A DNA stretch of 22,049 nucleotides from NCBI GenBank assembly GCA_036741235.1, contig DAINSQ010000081.1, positions 1 through 22,049 on the forward strand. The letters are read 5' to 3'. A program made the position numbers and the translations under genes. The notes beneath the pieces were generated by a model. That model saw only the letters and a program-made list of their open reading frames with translations, had not been told where the DNA came from and did not search any database. Below are positions 14,074-22,049 of the stretch, piece after piece (within the stretch, counting starts at the first letter, position 1; each line of letters begins with the position of its first letter). The stretch comes from JABWBR01 sp036741235 (GTDB lineage Bacteria > Bacteroidota > Bacteroidia > Chitinophagales > Saprospiraceae).

Positions 14074-14808
14074 TTATTCGCCCGACTTATGGATGATGCT
14101 GTTTTCGGTGAACACCTCTGGGGGCAACTCGGGGGTAGTCCCTCTTTCAAAGGGCATCCATTTGCCTTTCCAGTCGAAGTATTCCATGCCGAAAAAATTC
14201 CTTTTATAGTCCATTTTAGAAGGCTTATTGTACACATAGCCGGGGTAAAAAAAGGCCTTTTCCTGCTGTATCGCGTAATTAATTTCGAGCAGCATAGTAA
14301 AAACGCCCAGGCTGCGGCGGCTTTCATCGGGGTCGTAGAATGCATACGTACTCGACACTCCCTCCCTTCCCAGGTGCATGGTGCTGTAAGCAATAAGCCG
14401 GCCGTCTTTCCACACATTGAATTCAATACCTTCGCAGGGGCTCACCGCCGAATTGGGCCGCAGGAATACATTGAGGGCGTAGAGTTTATCAAATCTGTTG
14501 AGGTAGTGTTTATTAAAAAGCAGGTGTTTATCGGCGTCTACCTGAATAGGTTGAATACTCACATGCAAATCGCTGTTGCGGCGCATCACCTGGCGTTGGC
14601 TTTTCGAGGGGCGAAATTGGTCGAGTCGAATGCGGACGGGAATGGTGCGCACCCAGTTATCGTCACTTGGAAAGGCCGACTCGTCGAGTAAAGCATGGCT
14701 GTGCCGCACGAATCCTTTACTAAGGATCCTCCACCCGTCGGCCAGCAACCCGTCGAGGGTTTCGGGCTGTACCGTAGTATAAGGCATTGACACATTGAAA
14801 AAGTCCAT
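14074..14808 (-). CDS. arginyl/leucyl-tRNA--protein transferase (Ate1/Bpt)-like protein
   Basis: The 244-residue sequence matches the C-terminal domain of aminoacyl-tRNA protein transferases. Landmarks are IPVRIRLDQFRPSKSQRQVMRRNSDL (56-81), the family RPSRSQRRVxRRNxDL segment, and STYAFYDPDESRRSLGVFTMLLEI followed by YPGYVYNKPSKMDYK. These enzymes attach Arg or Leu to protein N-termini, creating N-degrons. The usual N-terminal part with its Cys-containing motif (CxYLP/YxPGG type) is absent: residues 20-56 (GLLADGWRILSKGFVRHSHALL) stand in its place. So this is a Bacteroidota variant or a paralogue whose activity is uncertain. The gene lies 61 bp after the TetR gene on the same strand. No ClpS/ClpA is in the window. 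Confidence 0.72.
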   Translation of the reverse strand: MDFFNVSMPYTTVQPETLDGLLADGWRILSKGFVRHSHALLDESAFPSDDNWVRTIPVRIRLDQFRPSKSQRQVMRRNSDLHVSIQPIQVDADKHLLFNKHYLNRFDKLYALNVFLRPNSAVSPCEGIEFNVWKDGRLIAYSTMHLGREGVSSTYAFYDPDESRRSLGVFTMLLEINYAIQQEKAFFYPGYVYNKPSKMDYKRNFFGMEYFDWKGKWMPFERGTTPELPPEVFTENSIIHKSGE

Positions 14809-14869
14809 ACTTTAACTTTGATACAATCAATAACGATATATGAGCGAATTTGGGTTCCAGGTTGCGGTA

Positions 14870-15448
14870 TTATTTCAGGGTCATTCCATTGAGCAGGAGC
14901 GTTACAATCTCATTTTCAATGATTTCTGCGCTCAGGCTTTGGTTCGGCCTAAACCAATCGTATAACCATCTTACAGACGAAAACAAGGTATACAACACCA
15001 CCGCCGCATGCAGCGGTTTTAACTCGCCGGATTGAATACCCGACTCAATAATGGCTTTAAAACGATTTTCATACGATTTGCGAAGCGATTTAAAATTGCC
15101 AAGGTGGGGTTCGCTGAGGTGCCGCCATTCGTCGTTGAAGGCGGTAACAGAGGTTATATCCTCTCTGGCAATGCGAATGTGCAGGCGGATGAGCGCTTCG
15201 ATTTTTTGAATAGCGCTGCCTGGCTGTTGCTCTATTTCTTTCATGCCCTCCAAAAAACGGTGGGCATTGTCAAAACAGATGGTTTGCAGAATCTCTTCTT
15301 TTGAGGCAATATGGTTGTACAAACTCGACGCCTTCAATTGTACGGCGTCGGCCAGATCGCGCATGGATGTAGCGGAGTAGCCCTTGTCGCGAAACAACCG
15401 GGCGGCGGCCTCCAGGATGATCTGCTTTTTTGTTGAATGGTCCGACAT
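14870..15448 (-). CDS. TetR/AcrR family transcriptional regulator
   Basis: A 192-residue protein with a classic TetR N-terminus: KKQIILEAAARLFRDKGYSATSMRDLADAVQLKASSLYNHIASKEEIL (7-54), helix-turn-helix at about 28-50. The C-terminal ligand domain (residues 60-192, QTICFDNAHRFLEGMKEIEQ through AVVLYTLFSSVRWLYDWFRP) is all-helical and resembles regulators of acyl-CoA or aromatic catabolism, but the ligand is not predictable. It is flanked by a PorP/SprF gene upstream and the Ate1-like gene downstream. Such proteins usually repress a nearby promoter. The leader holds a TAnnTTTG box at 15484-15491 and a GCTGTG/CACAGC half-site pair (15450-15455 and 15476-15481), possible autoregulatory elements. 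Confidence 0.88.
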   Translation of the reverse strand: MSDHSTKKQIILEAAARLFRDKGYSATSMRDLADAVQLKASSLYNHIASKEEILQTICFDNAHRFLEGMKEIEQQPGSAIQKIEALIRLHIRIAREDITSVTAFNDEWRHLSEPHLGNFKSLRKSYENRFKAIIESGIQSGELKPLHAAVVLYTLFSSVRWLYDWFRPNQSLSAEIIENEIVTLLLNGMTLK

Positions 15449-15483
15449 AGCTGTGCTGCAACCTTATGGGTCGGTCACAGCAG

Positions 15484-15491
15484 CAAATTTA
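15484..15491 (-). promoter_or_regulatory. -7 promoter box for TetR gene
   Basis: On the minus strand TAAATTTG is a perfect TAnnTTTG box, about 36 bases before the ATG at 15448. No clear -33 TTG is seen. The 6-bp inverted half-sites GCTGTG/CACAGC lie between the box and the start codon. Confidence 0.4.
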
Positions 15492-15499
15492 ATCAATCG

Positions 15500-16429
15500 C
15501 TACAATTCGAAGCGATAAGCAAGGTAACATTCAAAACCCAATCCACGCGCCTGCCCGAATGTGCCGATATTATAGGTTCCCAACAAACCCGCGCGCAGCG
15601 ATCCGTCTTTGACAAAACCTTTGTTGAAAACCGAGCCCACTTGTAATGCGAGGGTCTGGTTGGTCGTGTAGGTCAGGCCTGCCCAGAAAGAGTCGAATTG
15701 CTCGATGCGAAACGAGAGATTTACATTGAGCCGGTTGACTACGCTGTAATTAACCCAAACAGACGGCTCCAATAACATGGATTCCTTGATGATCCTGGCG
15801 CCCAAAAGCGCGTTGCCGTGCAATACCCGTTTGAGGTTGCCCTGGCTACCGCTTTCTTCAAAGATGATGTTGGAAGGCAACAGCTGGGAACAGCCGATAC
15901 CCGCATACAATGCATTTTTTTTGTAAGGATCGCGCGCATTGGTGATGTAAAAAGCGCCGAAGCCCAGGTTGGGCGACAGGGTATTATTTTCGCCCACAGG
16001 CACGAAGTCGTCGTCGGGGTCTTTTACCACTATATCAAGGCCGTCTACAAAAATATGCGTAACACTTCCCATCAAACCTATCGATAATTGATCGTAGCGC
16101 TTGAAACCCGGTTCCAGTTTGTATGCATAGGTCAATGCGAAGGTGTTTGTTTTGATCGGATTGACGGCATCGTGCATGAAGTAACCGCCCAGGCTCATGT
16201 TTTCTTTTTCAAATGGATATTGAATGCCGAGATAAGCGGTTTGCGGCGCATCCTCAAAACCCAGCCACTCTTGTCGGAAGCCGGCGTCAATCTGGTAATA
16301 AGTCCAGGGCGCCGTCATGGCAGGATTCCACATGTAGGCAGTTTCGCCGAAGGGGCTCCGACCGGGTAGTTGCTGCGCCCAGAGCCCTATGGGCAGTATT
16401 AAAAAAAGCAGGAGGGTATATTTTTTCAT
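15500..16429 (-). CDS. PorP/SprF family type IX secretion membrane protein
   Basis: A 309-residue outer-membrane protein (signal peptide MKKYTLLLFLILPIGLWAQ) that matches PorP/SprF. It has the early YMWNPAMTAPWTYYQIDAGFRQEWLGFEDAPQTAYLGIQYPF motif and the later NLGFGAFYIT, the barrel strands and a C-terminal aromatic end (YLAYRFEL). SprF-type proteins help specific T9SS cargo, typically those with type B sorting domains, reach or attach to the surface. The gene directly upstream encodes such a type B cargo, 33 bp away, so the two probably function as a pair and are cotranscribed. An alternative start at 16441 adds four residues (MSIF); I chose 16429 because the signal peptide then begins with MKK. 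Confidence 0.88.
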   Translation of the reverse strand: MKKYTLLLFLILPIGLWAQQLPGRSPFGETAYMWNPAMTAPWTYYQIDAGFRQEWLGFEDAPQTAYLGIQYPFEKENMSLGGYFMHDAVNPIKTNTFALTYAYKLEPGFKRYDQLSIGLMGSVTHIFVDGLDIVVKDPDDDFVPVGENNTLSPNLGFGAFYITNARDPYKKNALYAGIGCSQLLPSNIIFEESGSQGNLKRVLHGNALLGARIIKESMLLEPSVWVNYSVVNRLNVNLSFRIEQFDSFWAGLTYTTNQTLALQVGSVFNKGFVKDGSLRAGLLGTYNIGTFGQARGLGFECYLAYRFEL

Positions 16430-16462
16430 AAATATTGACATGCTGGTGATGACAAACCGGTT

Positions 16463-18370
16463 TTATCGCACTATGGTGAGCGCTTGTTTAATTGTACCGG
16501 TTTTAAAAGCCAAGACATAATAGTAAGTGCCGGCGGGTAGCGGCTGTCCCCGCGAAGTGCCGTCGAAGCGTTCGTCGTCGCTTTGGTAATTAACTTTCTG
16601 GTACACTAAATCGCCCCAGCGATTGAATACTTTGAGGCTATTAGGGCCATATTTGCCGATGCTGCCAAAGTCCAATCCGTCGTTTTTACCATCGTCGTTG
16701 GGGGTTATCAGGTTGATGCGAATAATATTCTCCAGCGGGCTATCGCTTACCATCACGCTGATCGTATCGCGAATGACGCAGGCGTTGGAGTCTACAATAG
16801 TAACTATGTAGTCGACGCTGTCTTCCGGCTCAACCATTGGATTGGGAATAAATGGGTTACTAACCGGATAATCGGCATCAGCCCATTGGTAAAACTCGCC
16901 GCCGGAGGCATACAATTGCAAAGGCACGCCTCTGATGATACAGGTGTCGGGACCTGCGGTTGCCGTTACCGGGTAAACCTGAACCTCAATGGATGCCGTA
17001 TCGGAGCCGCAAGGACTAACACCTATTACGGTATAAGTAGTCGTGTATTCGGGTTTTGCAAAAGGAAACGGCGTGTCGAGGGCGCTCAGTGTACCCGAAG
17101 TATCTATCCAGGTATATGAAGTTGCGCCGCTGACCTGCAACTGCAGCGAATCGCCCTGGCACAACAGGGTCACGATATTGCTAAAGCTGAGGTTGACATT
17201 GCTGGAGAAAATCACCAACGTGGTATCAGCGGCTTGACAGCCTTCGGCGTTCGTTACGGTTACGCTGTAGGCCCCGGCGTTGCTTACGCTCAACGTGGGC
17301 GTCACAGCGCCCGTCGACCACAAATAGGCGCTGTGATTGCCGGCGTCAATTGTGCCGGTCTGGCCGGTGCAAAAAGTAGTCGTATCGGGTAAATTGATTT
17401 CAGGTGAAACCGGCCCGCCAATTACAAATGTCGTATCAATACGACAGCCGTTGGCGTCGACAATGGCGAGGTCGTAGGCGCCGGCTACAAGTCCCGTGAG
17501 CTGAGTTGCCGCCACCGGTCCGCCGCCGGTGTCAAGCGTATAAGGAGCAACTCCACCGGAAATTAATGCAGAAAGACTACCGATGGGCTGCTCGCAAAAC
17601 GCATCTTCGAGGTTCAGGGCTTGCAGTGTCAAGAGTGGCGGAGCAGATACGACATATACGACCTGGTAAATAATCTGGCCGCCCTGGTCGCGCAAGGTGA
17701 GGGTATAATCCCCCGCCTGCAATCCAGTCAAGTCTTCCGTATCGGCAGTAAAATTGCCGGGGCCGGTCCATTGTAAGCTGTAGCCGGCAGGGGCCTGGGC
17801 TATGGCCGCGTCAATAGCCCCGTTATTTTCGCCAAAACAGCGCACATCGGTTACATCGACGGAGACATCAGCCGGGGAGATCACCGTAACGAGCCCTGTA
17901 TCCTGCTCCAATGCCACAGGATCAAAAAGCCCGGGCATGCTGCCGGCCGTAAAAATCTGGATGGCCAGCGGATTATCGGTGATCGGGAGTTGGGAAAAAG
18001 AACCCGGAGGGCCGACTACTTCAAAAAATAATCGCACTACTATACTGCCGTCGGGCAGCGTCTGGCCGAACCCCTCAACATCAAACCAGGAAAAGCGTAG
18101 TTCCCCATCGTCGGCCTGGAAATCGCCGATGGCTACAAAATCGAGGTCGATGCGTTCGAAAGATTGATAATCGAGCACGGCAGTGTTCCAGTTAATGGAA
18201 AACTGCATGCTTACAATGGAGTCAAAATCGGTACAAGTGAGGTCAAGCGCAAGCGTTGTGCCATTCAGCACACTGGTATCGGGCAAACTCAATCTGATTG
18301 TTTGCGCCGGAGCAACCTGCGCCAAAGTGCATAGGGCGGCCACAGCCAACCCGCATATTATTTTTCCCAT
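16463..18370 (-). CDS. cohesin- and SprB-like-repeat surface protein with type B T9SS tail
   Basis: A 635-residue secreted protein. The signal peptide MGKIICGLAVAALCTLAQVAPAQ is followed by a cohesin-like domain (about 24-165), recognisable by SIVSMQFSINWNTAVLDYQSFE and LRFSWFDVEGFGQTLPDGSIVVRLFFEV. Then come SprB-like repeats (VDVTDVRCFGENNGAIDAAI..YSLQWTGPGN..LTGLQAGDYTLTL, and a second, LTGLVAGAYDLAIVDANGC), immunoglobulin-like segments, and a C-terminal gliding-motility/T9SS type B domain (INLITPNDDGKNDGL, LKVFNRWGDLVYQ, LPAGTYYYVLAFK..KQALTIVR). It should be exported by T9SS and fixed to the cell surface. The frame stays open 64 codons upstream, but that part reads through the inverted repeat at 18394-18464, so the start is 18370. 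It precedes a PorP/SprF gene. Confidence 0.87.
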   Translation of the reverse strand: MGKIICGLAVAALCTLAQVAPAQTIRLSLPDTSVLNGTTLALDLTCTDFDSIVSMQFSINWNTAVLDYQSFERIDLDFVAIGDFQADDGELRFSWFDVEGFGQTLPDGSIVVRLFFEVVGPPGSFSQLPITDNPLAIQIFTAGSMPGLFDPVALEQDTGLVTVISPADVSVDVTDVRCFGENNGAIDAAIAQAPAGYSLQWTGPGNFTADTEDLTGLQAGDYTLTLRDQGGQIIYQVVYVVSAPPLLTLQALNLEDAFCEQPIGSLSALISGGVAPYTLDTGGGPVAATQLTGLVAGAYDLAIVDANGCRIDTTFVIGGPVSPEINLPDTTTFCTGQTGTIDAGNHSAYLWSTGAVTPTLSVSNAGAYSVTVTNAEGCQAADTTLVIFSSNVNLSFSNIVTLLCQGDSLQLQVSGATSYTWIDTSGTLSALDTPFPFAKPEYTTTYTVIGVSPCGSDTASIEVQVYPVTATAGPDTCIIRGVPLQLYASGGEFYQWADADYPVSNPFIPNPMVEPEDSVDYIVTIVDSNACVIRDTISVMVSDSPLENIIRINLITPNDDGKNDGLDFGSIGKYGPNSLKVFNRWGDLVYQKVNYQSDDERFDGTSRGQPLPAGTYYYVLAFKTGTIKQALTIVR

Positions 18371-18393
18371 AGTTAAATCGGTTGGGGGAGAGG

Positions 18394-18464
18394 TTGTCGG
18401 TTGTCGGTTATCAGTTCTGTTAAAGCGTAATAAAAATAATGAACTGACAACCGACAACTGACAA
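18394..18464. repeat. 24-bp imperfect inverted repeat, 23-nt AT-rich loop
   Basis: TTGTCGGTTGTCGGTTATCAGTTC (arms 18394-18417 and 18441-18464) pairs at 22 of 24 positions. The loop is TGTTAAAGCGTAATAAAAATAAT. Arms are built of GACAACCGACAACTGACAA-type words, a common intergenic repeat style in Bacteroidota. It sits between the stop of the SprB-repeat gene and the cohesin gene start. There is no T-tract after the stem, so it is not a textbook terminator. Confidence 0.7.
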
Positions 18465-18468
18465 TGGA

Positions 18469-21400
18469 TTACCTCAGAATCACCATATGCTTCGTATCCG
18501 AGAAATCTTTGGTTTTTAATGTGTAAGTATAAACGCCCGGAGCGAGTGATTCCGTATGCCATTGAATATCGTTGCGTCCTTTATTGAACTCGCCTTCCGT
18601 GCGACGTACCTGGCGTCCCAATTGATCGTGTACCAGCAGTTCGGCCTGCATATTTTCGGGCAGGTCAAAGCTGATGGTAGTGCTGTTGTGGAAGGGGTTG
18701 GGCACGTTCTGGTACAATTTGTAACCAGCGGCAGTTTGTTCGGATTCGAAAGCAAGTGTAATATTCAGCCTGTCGGAAGCCGTATTATGGGCTTCCGTGC
18801 GGATTTTCTCGCTGCGAATATCGAGCAGGCCTTCCAGGCTTGGCAAATCGCTGATGGCGGTGAAACGCAAGGTAAATAACTGATCGGCTGTAGTTGCCGA
18901 TACGCCCTGGCCGTCGACGCTAAACCAGCTGAGGCGGAGCAGGCCGTTTTGGGCGTCGCGGTCGCCGGCGGCAACGGAAGTAAATTCAGTTTTACCCGTT
19001 TTTTCAAAGCCTTCGTATTCCAGTCGGGCCGCATCAAACCATAACCCCATCTGGTAGCTGACGATATCCTGGAAGTTGCGCGCGCGGATTTGCAGTTCAA
19101 CGGTTTCGCCGGCTTTAACGCTGCGATTGGCGGCAACAAGTTCCAGTGTGCCGTTTCCGCGCTCATCAACAATCTGTTCGTCTTGCAGCATATTGGGATT
19201 GGCGTTCCCGAGTATGTCGCCGATTTTCACGCCTACAAAATCCGCCAGCGTATCGTTCATCACCATCATATGGCCTGATTCCGGATAGGGGAATACGTTG
19301 TAGGCATCGAAGTTGACCGGCATATTGCCTCCTTCGGCAACGAACACCCATGAGGGGCACTGCAGGAAGTCGTCGGTAGCGCCGATAATCAATTGCTGGA
19401 TGATAAACAAGTCGAGGGTAGTAAAGGCGCCGTTACAGTTGGCATCGCCGGCAATGATCTGATACGGCGAGTAAATCTGCGGCGGCTGCAAGCCGAGGAT
19501 AAAGCGTTGTCCAATAAAGAGTGCATAGGTCGACAGGCCGTTTTCGGGCATGGTATCCCTGGCTGCTGTGACATCGTACATTTGGCCGAGCGGCAGGTCG
19601 GGCAACATGTAGTGGCCGTCCTGATCGGTAAATTCCTGTGCAGCTACGGAAGATGAGCCCGTAGCTGTAATCAGCGCATTGGGAATACCTTGGCCCCAGA
19701 AAGTGGCTACTTCACCCTGTATAGAACCAGTAAAGTTGACGGTTACCGAACCTTCGATAGTGATATAGGGGAGGGTTGTCGGAATACCATTGACAATACT
19801 GCCCACCTCGATAGCCAGGGGGGCATTAACCAGCGTAATATCGGTTGATGTTCCCGGGTTGCCAGTGAGAAGTACTTGCAGGTAGAACAAAATCTGGCCG
19901 TCGGTGACGGGTATGCCCTGACCTGTATTATCATAGAAGGTAAAGGTATTATTTACCGGGCTGTATTGCGGCAATATGGCGCCTGCGCTGACACCCACGA
20001 TATCTGCAATCAGCGGATTTTCGATATTGAGCGAGCCGGCGAGCGATACCAGGATGTCGCAGTTGGTAATTGTAACCGGTACGCTGACAATTGATCCGGA
20101 GGTTCCGCTTACTTCGCCCACGTTAAGGATAACCTCGCTGGGCGGCGCCTGAATGGTGACTGACGCGCATTCGGTATCCGTGCCGCAGCTGTTGGTCACG
20201 GTGAGGCAAACCTGATATACGCCTGGCGCCTGGTAAGTATGGGTTGGGCTTACTTGTGTCGAGGCGCCGCCATCGCCGAAGTTCCAGGAATAAGTACCCT
20301 GAGAAGAAATATTGGTAAAGCTGGCGGTCATCATATTGGTAGCTGCACTGAAGCCGGCCACGGGGCTCTGCGTATCGTTATTGACCTGAGCGGAGCGAAC
20401 GGCGGTACAGTTGCCCGAGTCAGTGATCGTGATGGTATAAGCGCCGGCGTTCAGGTCGCCGATCAGATAGCTTGACGACGAAGTCGTTGCGCTACCCGAC
20501 TCGGGGCCGTTCCAGGTAATCGAGTAGGGGGTCACCCCGCCGCCAATGGTAAGCATAATGGCTCCATTTTGCTGGCAGTTGCCGTTCATAGGCGTAGCCA
20601 GGGCGCTCAGGTTGGTGGGCGAGTTGAGAATCTGCGTGCTGCCCGTCTCCGTACAGCCGTTGACATCGGTAATGGTTATGCCATAAATACCGGTGGGCAA
20701 ACCACTGATGGTATAGCTTGTATTATTGGTTGTAAAAGAGCCGCTGGCATTTGTGCTGCTCCAACTCAGGGTATAAGCCGGCGTGCCGCCGGTGATATTC
20801 ACCTGAATAGAACCTTGCTGGCCGCAACCGCCATTGATAGGAGTAAAGGTAGCACCCAGGTTGTCGACAACCGTAATAACAGTTACCCACTCCATATACA
20901 TACAGCCGTTTACATCTGTGATTGTCACTTTATATTGGCCGCCCGGCAGATCGGGGATGTCATAGAAGATGGCATTAACCGATGTAGATCCAGATACGGG
21001 GCCGACCCAGGTGACTGTGTAGGGCGCCGTACCGTTGAGGAAATCGATCCAGATGGCGCCCAATTCGCCGCAGCCGCCATAGGTAGGCATGATGCTCACC
21101 TGCAGGTCGCCGCCGGCATTATTGATCACCACGATTTCAGTGTCCGTACAGTTGTTGGCGTCCTTCACCGTTACCGTATACGTACCGCTGGGCAGGTTGT
21201 CGATATTGTAGAAATAGCTATTGGTAGTAACCATTCCCGATACGGGGCCGGTCCACATCACCATAAAGCCCGGGGTACCGCCGGTAATACCCACATGAAT
21301 AGACCCTGGCTGGCCGCAGTCGCCGTTAATGGGTACGGCGGTAATGCTGAGGTTGCCGGTATTATTATTCAAAACTACCGTCACGATATCGGTACAGCCA

Positions 21401-22047
21401 TAACTGTCTGTAACGGTTACCGTATACGTACCGCTGGGCAGGTTTGGAATGCTATAGCCATTGATATTGATCGTAACCGATCCGGAAACGGGGCCGCTCC
21501 AGGTAAGCGTAAACGGCGAGTGCCCGCCGTTGATATCGACCCAAAGCGAGCCGTTTTGGCCGCAGTTGCCGGGAACGGGGGTGACCACCAGGTCAATTGG
21601 ACTGACGTTGTTGTTGATCACTACAGTTTCCGTTTCCGCACAACCATTCACATCTATGAGTACAACTGTATAGGTACCGCTGGGCAAGTTCTGGATCGTG
21701 TATGTCAAGCCGTTAATCGTAGCGGAACCGCTAACCGGGCCGGTCCAGGTCAGGCTATAGTTCGGCGTACCGCCGGTGATATTAATACCGATAGACCCGT
21801 TGGCGCCGCAGAGGCCGTTATTGGGCGTAGCATTAAAAATGTTGATGGGCGCAGGATACACAATGATAATTTGGGTATCCATGCATCCGTTCACGTCGGT
21901 GACTTTCACGGTATAGGTACCGGGAGGCAAATCGATAATTTCATAGGCATTGCCGGGAATAGTCACCATGCCGTTGACGGTGCCCGTCCACATGATCACA
22001 TAGGGCCCAGTGCCGCCTATGATATCAATCCAGATCGTATTATATTG
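18469..22047 (-). CDS. SprB-repeat/PKD/cohesin/dockerin surface protein, 5' end outside window
   Basis: The frame is open to the window edge, so at least 1192 residues are present and the N-terminus is missing. From the edge: seven SprB repeats of ~82 residues (about 20380-22047; typically NCGQNGSIxVxITGGTPxYTxTWTGPVSG..LPSGTYTVTVTDxNGC); a PKD domain (~20145-20375; YSWNFGDGGAS..VSPTHTY); a cohesin-like domain (~19740-20140; GSIVSVPVTITNCDILVSLAGSL); a carboxypeptidase-regulatory-like fold; a dockerin type I-like pair (NGLSTYALFIGQRFILGL and DANCNGAFTTLDLFIIQQLIIG, ~19345-19560); a second cohesin-like domain (~18760-19160; AGETVELQIRARNFQDIVSYQMGLWFD); and a type A T9SS sorting domain (LYQNVPNPFHNSTTISFDLP..LAPGVYTYTLKT..HMVILR). 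SprB-repeat proteins are surface adhesins. In the first dockerin half the calcium-ligand Asp is replaced (STYAL against TTLDL), so that loop is probably degenerate. Confidence 0.87.
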   Translation of the reverse strand, partial: QYNTIWIDIIGGTGPYVIMWTGTVNGMVTIPGNAYEIIDLPPGTYTVKVTDVNGCMDTQIIIVYPAPINIFNATPNNGLCGANGSIGINITGGTPNYSLTWTGPVSGSATINGLTYTIQNLPSGTYTVVLIDVNGCAETETVVINNNVSPIDLVVTPVPGNCGQNGSLWVDINGGHSPFTLTWSGPVSGSVTININGYSIPNLPSGTYTVTVTDSYGCTDIVTVVLNNNTGNLSITAVPINGDCGQPGSIHVGITGGTPGFMVMWTGPVSGMVTTNSYFYNIDNLPSGTYTVTVKDANNCTDTEIVVINNAGGDLQVSIMPTYGGCGELGAIWIDFLNGTAPYTVTWVGPVSGSTSVNAIFYDIPDLPGGQYKVTITDVNGCMYMEWVTVITVVDNLGATFTPINGGCGQQGSIQVNITGGTPAYTLSWSSTNASGSFTTNNTSYTISGLPTGIYGITITDVNGCTETGSTQILNSPTNLSALATPMNGNCQQNGAIMLTIGGGVTPYSITWNGPESGSATTSSSSYLIGDLNAGAYTITITDSGNCTAVRSAQVNNDTQSPVAGFSAATNMMTASFTNISSQGTYSWNFGDGGASTQVSPTHTYQAPGVYQVCLTVTNSCGTDTECASVTIQAPPSEVILNVGEVSGTSGSIVSVPVTITNCDILVSLAGSLNIENPLIADIVGVSAGAILPQYSPVNNTFTFYDNTGQGIPVTDGQILFYLQVLLTGNPGTSTDITLVNAPLAIEVGSIVNGIPTTLPYITIEGSVTVNFTGSIQGEVATFWGQGIPNALITATGSSSVAAQEFTDQDGHYMLPDLPLGQMYDVTAARDTMPENGLSTYALFIGQRFILGLQPPQIYSPYQIIAGDANCNGAFTTLDLFIIQQLIIGATDDFLQCPSWVFVAEGGNMPVNFDAYNVFPYPESGHMMVMNDTLADFVGVKIGDILGNANPNMLQDEQIVDERGNGTLELVAANRSVKAGETVELQIRARNFQDIVSYQMGLWFDAARLEYEGFEKTGKTEFTSVAAGDRDAQNGLLRLSWFSVDGQGVSATTADQLFTLRFTAISDLPSLEGLLDIRSEKIRTEAHNTASDRLNITLAFESEQTAAGYKLYQNVPNPFHNSTTISFDLPENMQAELLVHDQLGRQVRRTEGEFNKGRNDIQWHTESLAPGVYTYTLKTKDFSDTKHMVILR
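20380..22047 (-). repeat. in-frame tandem repeats encoding SprB modules
   Basis: Seven diverged tandem units, the first cut by the window edge, with a period of 243-249 bp (81-83 codons). The GTACCGCTGGGCAGG-type segment recurs near 20686, 20935, 21181, 21427, 21673 and 21916. Units 2-4 are closest to each other, suggesting recent duplication there. The repeat could shrink or expand by recombination and can be misassembled. Confidence 0.8.
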
Positions 22048-22049
22048 CC

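Noticed and set aside
18394..18464. Intrinsic terminator for the SprB-repeat gene
   Set aside because: On the minus strand the stem is followed by CCTCTCCCCC rather than a T-tract, so it was reported as a repeat instead.
18371..18562. 64-residue N-terminal extension of the cohesin/type B protein
   Set aside because: It runs through the inverted repeat and a frame without protein character; the true signal peptide begins at 18370.
20380..22047. Regular ~245-bp repeats considered as a CRISPR or satellite
   Set aside because: Units are in frame, far too long for CRISPR, and each encodes a full SprB module.

Overview
The window looks like draft or metagenome-assembled sequence from a Bacteroidota member, most likely Saprospiria/Saprospiraceae-like. 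The signs are type IX secretion (T9SS) sorting domains of both A and B type, a PorP/SprF-family protein, SprB repeats, DUF4407, DUF4294 and M57-type proteins, and several Bacteroidota-type promoters (TTG/TTTG, 19-20 bp, TAnnTTTG). A 10-N assembly gap lies at 9875-9884. No taxonomic search was possible, so the family-level placement is inference.

Layout. (a) 1-3861, plus strand, visibly AT-rich: an accessory, defence-island-like strip. It holds two copies of a dispersed intergenic repeat, a uracil-DNA-glycosylase-superfamily protein, a DUF3800 protein with its own promoter, a candidate ~65-nt structured RNA on the opposite strand, a 25-codon relic of a type I restriction-modification HsdM N-terminus with an in-frame stop, a DUF4007 protein cut to about a third of normal length, and an HNH endonuclease. 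It reads as a graveyard of defence cassettes in which the glycosylase, DUF3800 and HNH genes look intact. (b) 3895-6300: a DUF4407 membrane protein whose start codon can be buried in a leader hairpin, CutC, an imperfect inverted repeat, a 5'-truncated M57 metallopeptidase relic and a strong hairpin terminator. (c) 6363-11341, all minus: a housekeeping run of M42 peptidase, pterin carbinolamine dehydratase, type III pantothenate kinase (coaX), an outer-membrane protein and a TPR protein, interrupted by the gap. (d) 11449-12939, plus: a Wzx/MATE-like flippase whose stop overlaps the stop of the convergent next gene. (e) 12936-15448, minus: coiled-coil lipoprotein, DUF4294, Ate1-like aminoacyltransferase, TetR regulator. 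(f) 15500-22049, minus: a surface-protein locus with a large SprB-repeat/PKD/cohesin/dockerin protein bearing a type A T9SS tail (N-terminus outside the window), a cohesin/SprB-like protein with a type B tail, and a PorP/SprF protein that probably serves the type B cargo.

The strongest leads are the candidate small RNA convergent with DUF3800, the hsdM relic and truncated DUF4007 that mark turnover of defence genes, and the cohesin/dockerin surface locus. No complete, clearly new system can be demonstrated from sequence alone.
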